Assembly: GCA_947628195.1 (NCBI GenBank)
Contig: CANQZB010000034.1
Coordinates: 1 to 8,792 of the forward strand
From: an uncultured Clostridia bacterium
Lineage (GTDB): Bacteria > Bacillota > Clostridia > Christensenellales > UBA1242
Length of the DNA: 8,792 bases
Direction: 5' to 3'
In this document: piece by piece, positions 1-6,073 of the stretch
How the letters are laid out: each line of letters starts with the position of its first letter
How positions within the stretch are numbered: the stretch's first letter is position 1
Program-made: the position numbers and the translations under genes
Notes under the pieces: generated by a model
Seen by the model: only the letters and a program-made list of their open reading frames with translations
What the model was told of the DNA's origin: nothing
Database searches by the model: none

Positions 1-1
1 A

Positions 2-3000
2 GTTTGGGAAGCGGTTATAATAAAGCCAGTTGTTGAATCTCGCGATATATCTTCTAAATTCGTTACTTATGGCGGAAGTTATACTTTTGATAACGCAGGC
101 AATATTGGCCTTAACAAAATTGGCTCAACATTGGTTTATTTCACCTGTGCGAAGGATAACGACACTGCAATAATGTATCCGGAAATATGTTCTCAAGATA
201 AATATCTTCCATGGAACTACAGAAATATCTCCCACGACGCTTATGTATTAGATAAATTATTGGGGCGCACTTATTATTATAAAATTAATTTAACTCCACA
301 ATATTCAAGTAATATTTATAGAATTAATTTGAGTGGAATTAGGTCAAATGATGCTGGGGAATATGAGCTATCTAGCGAAGTCCAACAAGACTATTCTTTA
401 TATGCTGGAAGCAATTTATATAGTGAAGGTGAATACAGCGCATTGCATGTGGATTTTGGTTTTAAAGGTTATAATGCTGAAGATTACGAATGGATTGAAG
501 ATTATGCTTTAAGTTTTAAAAAATACATTCAAAACTACAATGCTTACACGCAAAATACAACTACACATGACGGCTTGGAAGCAGATATTTTGCGTAAAGT
601 GTTTATTAATGGCGATGAAATTTATATTTATTTAGCGCACAATGCCCCAACTGGCAAAATGCCAATCTTTAAATGTGAGCAGTACATTTTAACCCATTAT
701 GATTTGTTAAACGATGGGCAACCTACAAATTTAATTTACATAACGAATTTATTTATTTCAGCAGAAGGGGTGGCAGACAAAGTTCAAGCAGATACTTGGC
801 AATACGAAAATTGCCCAGCAGAATTGCAAGCAAATTATTTTAGAAAGTATTTTGCATTAGATGTTAAATCTTATTTAAACGATAGATTGTCTGATGCTGG
901 ATATTTGCTGGTGGATGTTGCCGATAGTGTTCAAGGTGAAGATAATCATTCCGCAAAGTATTTAATTATTTACGATGCCGAATCCGCTTTAATGAAAATC
1001 TATTCGCTAGAGTCAAATCAAAATTTAGAGTCATTTAGCATTTTAAATTTCAATTTTGAAGCCGTGCCAGTAAACAGAATTCTTGTTTACACGGGCTCAA
1101 CTTTAAAAATAAGGGTTGTTGATCAAAGTCAAGATTTATCGGCAGTTAAATCGGGCGAATTTGACAATTTTATAGGTTACAAATATAGTTACATAGGGTA
1201 TGATTTATTTGGCTCTAACAAAAGAAAGGATTTTGAAGACGGTTATGTGTTCGAATTTTCTTCGGCCGACTTGCTTAATGCAGATATACCTCACGGGGCA
1301 ATAAAACATCTGGATGTAAATTTTGAAAACATAAAATATTCATTAAAAGTTGAGGTGGACGAATCTGCCGGAAATGTAACTGTTTTGGTTAACAATGCGG
1401 TAATTGCAAGCGGAACAAGCGTTGAACTTCAAAACTTGTTGGTAGGGGACGAAATTGAAATAATATTCAATGCTAATTTAGGTTATGAATTCAACGAACT
1501 TGAAGACAAAGCGTTTGTGTTAACATATATAAACGGCGGGGGATCTATTAGCGAAATAGTTTTGCAAAAATATAGCACATTTAAAGATGAAAATGGCAAT
1601 ATTATTCAAAATTACAAGTTTAATATTGATGCATTATGGCTTAAAACTAATTATTATGGAATTAGCAACGAGTCATATTCAGTAACCGAATCTGACATAG
1701 GAACAATAAATGTTGAAACCCAAGAAATAGAATTTAATGTCGCTATAAAAGCTTACGATACTGTTGACGGCACGCAATCCACTTATTTAGGTGAAAAACA
1801 AGTTGACGCTTATACTTTATCAAAGGGCAATGTTACATTACAAAAAGCCTTCTTGAACCTTGTGGATGGTGAAGAAATTTATGGCGTTACATTTAACGAT
1901 GTTAATTATGTTGCCATAGCCAGCTCATTATTTTCAATTAACAACGCAACAACTAGGCCTTCTTATTCTGACGATGCGTACAAGCAATACGTGTTTGCTT
2001 TAAAATCAACGCCAACAGACATATTTAACATTGACCTTTATTTGTTAACTGGTTTGGTTGAATTTGAGCAAAACAAAATTGTGCCACAAGCAAATAGAAC
2101 AATCTATTTCAAGATGGAAGTGCGCAAATTGTTTACTTTAACAATTAAGGCAGAGGCGGAGAACGAGCATGACCAAAACAACGGAAAGCGCACAACCGAT
2201 TTTGCAATAGACGATTATGTAAGTTCATTCATAGCCAATGGTGAAGATTACGCTTCTTTAACCACAACCGCATATACTTATGAGGGCGGAAACAATCGGT
2301 TAACCACAACGTTAGATTCAGTTGCTATTAACAGATATAGCGGAGTGGAATATTATTTAGGAGACAACAAACTTCCAAACAGAACAGATTCTAATTATAA
2401 TTCACTAAACTTTTCAATTTCTGAAGACAACAGCACAATTTGCATAAAATATTTAGTTAAATCTTTAATAACTAATGTTACATACTATAAAGATGGTGCT
2501 TTATCTTCAACTCAATTAGAAGAAATAACAGATTTGAGTATCGACACTGCAAACCCAGTTTTATATATTGGGGATAGTGTAACAATATCTTTTGAAATTG
2601 ACGAGGATTATGTTGCAGATGTTATAATAAACAATAAAGAACAGGGAAATTCGTCATTAGAAGCAAACAAATATTCTTACACTTATACAATGCAAGATTC
2701 CGACTACGATTTTGGCGCTATAAACATTGAAATTCATTTGAACAGAAAAGAAAATTCCAATGTTCGCATAGCGTACAAATTGGAAGGGGATAAAGCCTTA
2801 AATTCAGACGATTATGGCAGTTTTGAGGTTTATGTTGATGATGAAGTTCAACCTGGCAGTTATGTCAACGTCATTTTGGGCAAGAGTTTATCCGTTAAAT
2901 TAAATTTAAACAGCGGATATGTTTATAAAAACACCAAATTAAGAGCAAACGGCAGAGAAGAAATTGTTGAAACCGCATCGCTAGATGCAGATAATGTAAT

Positions 3001-4120
3001 TTTGTTAACCGAGAGTTTTGTTCCTAATCAAAATGAAATTATTACATATTACATTTGCATTGAGAAAGAAGATATTATTGTAAATTTAGCGTTTGAAGAA
3101 GGTCAAATTAAAAATTACACATTGTCTTCATCTGGGCTAACAGGGGAACAAGACGAATTGGGCAACACTGTAAGCCTAACTGCTTATGTTGGTAAAGAAA
3201 TATCAATTTTAAGGGTAAATGGCAAACTTCCAACCGAGCAACCTAACTATTATTATTATGAGTTACAAGGTGAAGAACATCGGTTTGTTAGTCCGCTTAC
3301 ACTTACTTCTGAAATAATTTCTAAACTGGGTGAGGATAAAACGCTAACCATAAAAGTAAATAGCACTAGAAAATATTTGGTTAAATTGCAGTTAAACAAC
3401 CCAGATTTAACAGTAATTGAAACTTCGCCAGAAGTTACATATAATGGCATTTATGTTCTAAATAAACAAGAAATAAACATTCAACTAGATAGCACCGTAA
3501 CAACTAAATATATTTCTAAATTAACAATTCAGGACAATGTTGTGCGTGAAAGTTATAACGCAATAAGCACTGTTTTAAAAATTGAAGATGGCAAAATTTA
3601 TTTAGATGGCGAACAAATTGCAGATTATTTGGGTGATGATGTTGGTGTGATGCTGGTGGTAGATATTACACCTCGTGAATTTGGTCTGGAAACTAACGAA
3701 TACCTTTTCGATGCACTAGATAAGCCTGCAGATAAAGAAGAAAACCCTGTTAATGCATTAGAAAATGCGGGCAGTAACAGCTATTTAGGTCAGGCACAAT
3801 TAGTTATAAACCGCAAGACCGATGAAAGAACTTTAACCGAAATTGAATTAAGCACAGTTTCAGGATTGGTCGTAAAAATAGACATTTCTGGCCAAATGAT
3901 TGTAACGGCAGAAAAAGATGGCGTTTTATTAGAAGGGTCTAACATTAAGATCAATGGCAATATAATAACAATTCAAGTAACCGAAGGGGAAGAAACAACA
4001 ACTTACACTTACACAGTTACGTTAACCGAACAAAGCGTTATAATAACTTACACAATAATGGAAGATGCTTCTATAGACTTATATTACACATCTTTAAAAA
4101 CAATTTATCCTAACGATTAA
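2..4120 (+). CDS. Giant repeat-containing surface/secreted protein, 5'-truncated by window edge
   Basis: I do not recognise a specific family. The reading frame is open from the left edge to TAA at 4118-4120, giving about 1372 visible residues. The true start, and any signal peptide or N-terminal anchor, lies upstream. A TTG at 131 is only an internal codon. Composition is rich in Tyr, Asn, Glu, Thr and Ser, with very few Cys and a strong alternating hydrophobic pattern, as in extracellular beta-sandwich proteins. The first ~430 residues (to about 1330) show no clear repeat. From 1337 to about 3687 there are degenerate modules with a recurring core (a G-[DK]-x-[VIL] strand, then an xGYxx/xDYxx turn), reminiscent of InlB-B/Flg_new-type bacterial repeats. 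The last ~145 residues (3688-4120) form a Thr/Glu-rich beta tail. There is no LPxTG motif, C-terminal membrane helix, SLH or choline-binding repeat, so any anchor must be N-terminal. A cell-surface or adhesin role is inference from composition only. The stop codon overlaps a terminator. Confidence 0.72.
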   Translation, partial: VWEAVIIKPVVESRDISSKFVTYGGSYTFDNAGNIGLNKIGSTLVYFTCAKDNDTAIMYPEICSQDKYLPWNYRNISHDAYVLDKLLGRTYYYKINLTPQYSSNIYRINLSGIRSNDAGEYELSSEVQQDYSLYAGSNLYSEGEYSALHVDFGFKGYNAEDYEWIEDYALSFKKYIQNYNAYTQNTTTHDGLEADILRKVFINGDEIYIYLAHNAPTGKMPIFKCEQYILTHYDLLNDGQPTNLIYITNLFISAEGVADKVQADTWQYENCPAELQANYFRKYFALDVKSYLNDRLSDAGYLLVDVADSVQGEDNHSAKYLIIYDAESALMKIYSLESNQNLESFSILNFNFEAVPVNRILVYTGSTLKIRVVDQSQDLSAVKSGEFDNFIGYKYSYIGYDLFGSNKRKDFEDGYVFEFSSADLLNADIPHGAIKHLDVNFENIKYSLKVEVDESAGNVTVLVNNAVIASGTSVELQNLLVGDEIEIIFNANLGYEFNELEDKAFVLTYINGGGSISEIVLQKYSTFKDENGNIIQNYKFNIDALWLKTNYYGISNESYSVTESDIGTINVETQEIEFNVAIKAYDTVDGTQSTYLGEKQVDAYTLSKGNVTLQKAFLNLVDGEEIYGVTFNDVNYVAIASSLFSINNATTRPSYSDDAYKQYVFALKSTPTDIFNIDLYLLTGLVEFEQNKIVPQANRTIYFKMEVRKLFTLTIKAEAENEHDQNNGKRTTDFAIDDYVSSFIANGEDYASLTTTAYTYEGGNNRLTTTLDSVAINRYSGVEYYLGDNKLPNRTDSNYNSLNFSISEDNSTICIKYLVKSLITNVTYYKDGALSSTQLEEITDLSIDTANPVLYIGDSVTISFEIDEDYVADVIINNKEQGNSSLEANKYSYTYTMQDSDYDFGAINIEIHLNRKENSNVRIAYKLEGDKALNSDDYGSFEVYVDDEVQPGSYVNVILGKSLSVKLNLNSGYVYKNTKLRANGREEIVETASLDADNVILLTESFVPNQNEIITYYICIEKEDIIVNLAFEEGQIKNYTLSSSGLTGEQDELGNTVSLTAYVGKEISILRVNGKLPTEQPNYYYYELQGEEHRFVSPLTLTSEIISKLGEDKTLTIKVNSTRKYLVKLQLNNPDLTVIETSPEVTYNGIYVLNKQEINIQLDSTVTTKYISKLTIQDNVVRESYNAISTVLKIEDGKIYLDGEQIADYLGDDVGVMLVVDITPREFGLETNEYLFDALDKPADKEENPVNALENAGSNSYLGQAQLVINRKTDERTLTEIELSTVSGLVVKIDISGQMIVTAEKDGVLLEGSNIKINGNIITIQVTEGEETTTYTYTVTLTEQSVIITYTIMEDASIDLYYTSLKTIYPND
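2474..3687 (+). repeat. Four degenerate tandem ~100-residue protein modules
   Basis: Within the large protein, four successive modules can be delimited by eye, at 2474-2758, 2759-3076, 3077-3376 and 3377-about 3687 (95, 106, 100 and ~104 residues). Each opens with a short hydrophobic strand (NVTYY, NVRIAY, IVNLAF, LVKLQL). Each then has a central strand after a GDS/GKS/GKE/NKQ-type turn (IGDSVTISFEI, LGKSLSVKLNL, VGKEISILRV, LNKQEINIQL). Each closes with a strand running into a basic/acidic boundary (HLNRKE, CIEKED, NSTRKY, ITPREF). Two looser relatives probably precede them, at 1337 and 2132. DNA identity between modules is low, so these are old protein-level duplications. The delimitation is approximate. 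Confidence 0.5.
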
Positions 4121-4145
4121 GAACAGCCAAAAGCTGTTCTTTTTT
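4119..4145 (+). terminator. Rho-independent terminator of the large surface-protein gene
   Basis: AAGAACAGC (4119-4127) pairs perfectly with GCTGTTCTT (4133-4141) around a CAAAA loop, giving a 9-bp stem. It runs directly into a T tract at 4140-4145. The stem starts on the last two bases of the TAA stop codon, so no 3' UTR precedes it. Confidence 0.88.
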
Positions 4146-4174
4146 AAAAATTTTGACAATTAATTCAAAAAAAG

Positions 4175-4203
4175 TTGAAAAAATGAATACAATATGATAA
4201 AAT
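4175..4203 (+). promoter_or_regulatory. Extended -10 sigma-A promoter of the YwaF-like gene
   Basis: TTGAAA (4175-4180) is followed after 17 bp by TAAAAT (4198-4203). A TG sits one base upstream of the -10 (4195-4196), giving an extended -10. Initiation about 7 nt past the -10 would fall at about 4210, the A of the downstream ATG. There is no Shine-Dalgarno sequence between the -10 and the start codon. Confidence 0.68.
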
Positions 4204-4209
4204 ACGCAT

Positions 4210-4956
4210 ATGTTTAGCAAACCTGGCACATATAAAGCAGTTGGAATGTTCAGCACAACACACATTATTAGCATTTTTGCGTGTTTGTTTTTAATTGTTT
4301 TGGCTGTTGTTTTAACCAGAAACATGAAAAAACAAACCTATTTTACCATGCTTAAAGTGTTTTCGGTTGTTTTAACTTGTTTAGAATTATTTAAAATAAT
4401 ATGGTCAATTGCAAACGGCCAAACTGGGTTAAATGCTTGGATGCCTCTATATTTTTGTTCGTTGTTTATCTATTCCCTCTGGTTAACTTGGTTTAAAAAT
4501 AAGGAAATACGAGATTTTGGCCTGTCGTTTATCGCAATGGCGGGGGTAATTGCCGGTTTGGCTTTTATAATTTTCCCAACCACATCGTTCAATAATTACC
4601 CAATTTGGCATTTCCAATGCCTATATAGCATGCTTTATCACTCAACTTTTGTTTATTCTTCCATAATGTTATTCAGAACAAAGGCAGTAGAAATTAACTA
4701 TAAATTATCGTTAAAATACATAATATTTTGCTTAATATTCATGATTTTAGCCATAATTATAAACGTTAATTTTAATTCTAACTTAATGTTTTTAAATAAC
4801 CCAAGTGTAATTCCTATACCTATTTTAAGAACTATTTACAACTTTTCACATTTACTATATACAACAATTATAATGGTTGTGTATATGTTAATGGCGTTAG
4901 TAACGGGTGTGTATAAGATATTTTCGCACTCTTATAAGCATAAAAAATTGGCTTAA
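4210..4956 (+). CDS. YwaF/TIGR02206-like (TMEM164 superfamily) 7-TM integral membrane protein
   Basis: The product has 248 residues and about seven hydrophobic helices, near residues 17-35, 45-66, 77-94, 103-122, 133-155, 168-187 and 210-233, so it is a polytopic membrane protein. Features matching my memory of the YwaF/TIGR02206 family are FSTTH at the start of TM1 (residues 14-18), MPLYFC in TM3 (P79, C83), histidines H134 and H144 in TM5, and an N-x-MFLxxP segment before the last helix. The length fits the family. Bacterial members have no settled function. The distant human relative TMEM164 has been reported as a lipid acyltransferase using conserved Cys and His residues, which makes C83 and H144 candidate active-site positions here (inference). 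The gene is monocistronic, with its own promoter and terminator. ATG 4210 has no ribosome site and lies at the predicted transcription start. The next ATG, at 4246, would leave almost nothing before the conserved FSTTH and also lacks a spaced ribosome site. Confidence 0.75.
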   Translation: MFSKPGTYKAVGMFSTTHIISIFACLFLIVLAVVLTRNMKKQTYFTMLKVFSVVLTCLELFKIIWSIANGQTGLNAWMPLYFCSLFIYSLWLTWFKNKEIRDFGLSFIAMAGVIAGLAFIIFPTTSFNNYPIWHFQCLYSMLYHSTFVYSSIMLFRTKAVEINYKLSLKYIIFCLIFMILAIIINVNFNSNLMFLNNPSVIPIPILRTIYNFSHLLYTTIIMVVYMLMALVTGVYKIFSHSYKHKKLA

Positions 4957-4967
4957 GCCAATTTTTT
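4942..4967 (+). terminator. Rho-independent terminator of the YwaF-like gene
   Basis: AAAAAATTGGC (4942-4952) and GCCAATTTTTT (4957-4967) form a perfect 11-bp inverted repeat with a TTAA loop. The right arm supplies the U tract, followed by more T-rich sequence. The TAA stop (4954-4956) lies in the loop, so the last codons of the gene are the left arm. The A tract on the other side would let it act in reverse as well. Confidence 0.88.
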
Positions 4968-5011
4968 ATTTTTTAAATTAAAAAAATTTTTAAAATTTTT
5001 GACAAAAATGC

Positions 5012-5040
5012 TTGACAACTGGGAACAATAAGAGTAGAAT
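5012..5040 (+). promoter_or_regulatory. Sigma-A promoter of the ctsR-mcsA-mcsB-clpC operon
   Basis: A consensus TTGACA (5012-5017) is followed after exactly 17 bp by TAGAAT (5035-5040). Upstream, 4971-5000 is a run of phased A and T tracts resembling an UP element. Predicted initiation is around 5047, just before the CtsR operator. This near-consensus promoter suits an operon held in check by a repressor. No CIRCE (HrcA) element and no sigma-B-type promoter are visible between 4957 and 5099. Confidence 0.87.
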
Positions 5041-5049
5041 AGAGGCAAA

Positions 5050-5066
5050 GGTCAAAGAAAGTCAAA
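5050..5066 (+). promoter_or_regulatory. CtsR operator (direct heptad repeat)
   Basis: GGTCAAA (5050-5056), a 3-nt spacer GAA, and AGTCAAA (5060-5066) match the known CtsR box, a direct repeat of RGTCAAA separated by three bases. It starts 9 nt after the -10 and so covers the predicted start of transcription. A bound CtsR dimer should block initiation, giving autoregulation of the operon with release on heat stress. Confidence 0.93.
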
Positions 5067-5099
5067 TTAAAAAATAAGGCCAACACAAAAGGAGGTTAT

Positions 5100-5561
5100 A
5101 TGAATAAAACAATAAGCGATGTTATTGAAGAATTTATTAAATCCAGCCTAGATGACGATAGTTTTATTGAATTATCTAGGAATGATTTAGCCAAATTCTT
5201 TTCATGTGTTCCCAGCCAAATTAATTATGTGTTAAACACGCGCTTTACCATTAATCGTGGCTTTGTTGTGGAAAGTCAGCGAGGCGGTGGTGGCTACATT
5301 AAAGTAACAAAACTTACAGATAATGATGAAAATTTTTTGCAATCCGCCCTAAACAATTGCAGTGAACCAATCGATTTAATAAGGGGAAATCAAATTGTCA
5401 ACCATATGCGCGAAAAAGGCATAATAACAGATAAGGAAGCGAGCCTTGTAAAAAGCACAATAAGTGCAAAAGCGTTAAATAATCCTATAAATATAGATAA
5501 TATTTTGCGCAGTAATATTTTAAAGCAAGTTATAATTGAAATAATGAAAAGGAACAATTAA
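5100..5561 (+). CDS. ctsR: Transcriptional repressor of class III heat-shock genes CtsR
   Basis: The 153-residue product has the usual CtsR length. CtsR is a dimeric winged-helix repressor of clp and protein quality-control genes in Bacillota. The N-terminal domain contains the HTH at about residues 28-50, with the family signature CVPSQINYVLNTRFT (36-50). The beta-wing follows with ESQRGGGGYIKV (58-69). The tetraglycine loop G62-G65 is the heat-sensing element in characterised CtsR, and R61 corresponds to the wing arginine that McsB phosphorylates in Geobacillus. The C-terminal helical domain (about 75-153), responsible for dimerisation and degradation control, is divergent but keeps the length and the G-I-I-x-x-x-E-A core (residues 106-115 or so). 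ATG 5100 is preceded by AAAGGAGG with 4 nt spacing. It is the first gene of the operon and has a matching operator 34 nt upstream, which supports direct autorepression. mcsA begins 20 nt downstream. Confidence 0.97.
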   Translation: MNKTISDVIEEFIKSSLDDDSFIELSRNDLAKFFSCVPSQINYVLNTRFTINRGFVVESQRGGGGYIKVTKLTDNDENFLQSALNNCSEPIDLIRGNQIVNHMREKGIITDKEASLVKSTISAKALNNPINIDNILRSNILKQVIIEIMKRNN

Positions 5562-5581
5562 TCACAAAAAGGAGGTAAATT

Positions 5582-6073
5582 ATGAATTGTGATAGATGTG
5601 GTAAACCTAGTGTGTATCATTCAACATTAATAGTGAATGGTGTAAGCCAAACAACAAATTTGTGCCGTGAGTGCGCAATGAAAGAGGGGGTTTTTGCAAA
5701 TCCAAGTAGCATTTTTGATGAACTTTTTATGCCTTTTGCGGATATTTTGCCTTTTGAAAGGGTGGAAAACATAGTTTGCCCAGTTTGCAAAACAAGTTTA
5801 AAGGAATTTAAACAAACTCATAAATTGGGGTGCCCTAATTGTTACGAGGTTTTTAAAAATGAAATTGAAAAAATTGTGGCTAGAATTGCACCTTTTTCTG
5901 CACATAAACAAGAGCCTATTAAGAAATTAAAAACCGGCAAGAAAAAAGAATCGAAAGAAGAAAAACTTGCTTCATTGCGTGAGCAAATGCAGTTGGCAGT
6001 TAAGGAAGAAAGATATGAAGATGCTGCCAAAATAAAAAAGCAAATTAAAGCGTTGGAGAGTGAAAATGAATAA
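5582..6073 (+). CDS. mcsA: McsA, zinc-binding UVR-motif activator/adaptor of McsB
   Basis: The 163-residue product is close to the usual ~180. McsA is the cytosolic partner that activates the arginine kinase McsB and links it to ClpC. Two zinc modules are intact: C3xxC6 with C28xxC31, and C66xxC69 with C84xxC87 (the latter in LGCPNCYEVF, typical of McsA). A basic linker (about 109-127, KKLKTGKKKES) leads to a C-terminal UVR motif at about 128-160 with the E-x-Y-E-x-A-A-x-x-K-x-Q-I pattern. It is a predicted coiled-coil hairpin of the same type as the ClpC M-domain. ATG 5582 has AAAAGGAGG at an ideal distance. The gene overlaps the start of mcsB by 8 nt, implying translational coupling. Nothing looks degenerate here, in contrast to its usual partner encoded next. 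Confidence 0.95.
   Translation: MNCDRCGKPSVYHSTLIVNGVSQTTNLCRECAMKEGVFANPSSIFDELFMPFADILPFERVENIVCPVCKTSLKEFKQTHKLGCPNCYEVFKNEIEKIVARIAPFSAHKQEPIKKLKTGKKKESKEEKLASLREQMQLAVKEERYEDAAKIKKQIKALESENE
6055..6060 (+). promoter_or_regulatory. Ribosome binding site that fixes the mcsB start
   Basis: GGAGAG at 6055-6060 lies inside the end of mcsA, 5 nt before ATG 6066, a normal spacing. An in-frame GTG at 6060 would overlap this site and have no other ribosome site upstream, so ATG 6066 is the better start. Confidence 0.72.

Noticed and set aside
131..133. TTG as the start of the large surface-protein gene
   Set aside because: The frame is open without a stop back to position 2, the upstream residues have the same composition, and there is no ribosome site. 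The gene continues off the left edge.
342..348. Additional CtsR half-sites (GGTCAAA at 342-348 and 3101-3107, AGTCAAA at 1011-1017)
   Set aside because: Each is a single heptad inside coding sequence, with no second copy 3 nt away and no promoter nearby.
4999..5004. A second TTGACA upstream of ctsR, and another at 4153-4158 upstream of the YwaF-like gene
   Set aside because: Neither has a -10-like hexamer 16-18 bp downstream. The elements at 5012-5040 and 4175-4203 fit far better.
5022..5026. GGAAC resembling an ECF-sigma -35
   Set aside because: It lies inside the spacer of the sigma-A promoter and no ECF-type -10 follows at the right distance.
4957..5099. tRNA, riboswitch, CRISPR or mobile-element sequence in the intergenic gaps
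   Set aside because: The gaps (4121-4209, 4957-5099, 5562-5581) are short and fully accounted for by terminators, promoters, the operator and ribosome sites. No cloverleaf, direct-repeat array or terminal inverted repeat was seen anywhere in the window.
6060..6062. GTG start for mcsB two codons upstream
   Set aside because: It overlaps the GGAGAG that is correctly spaced for ATG 6066 and has no ribosome site of its own.
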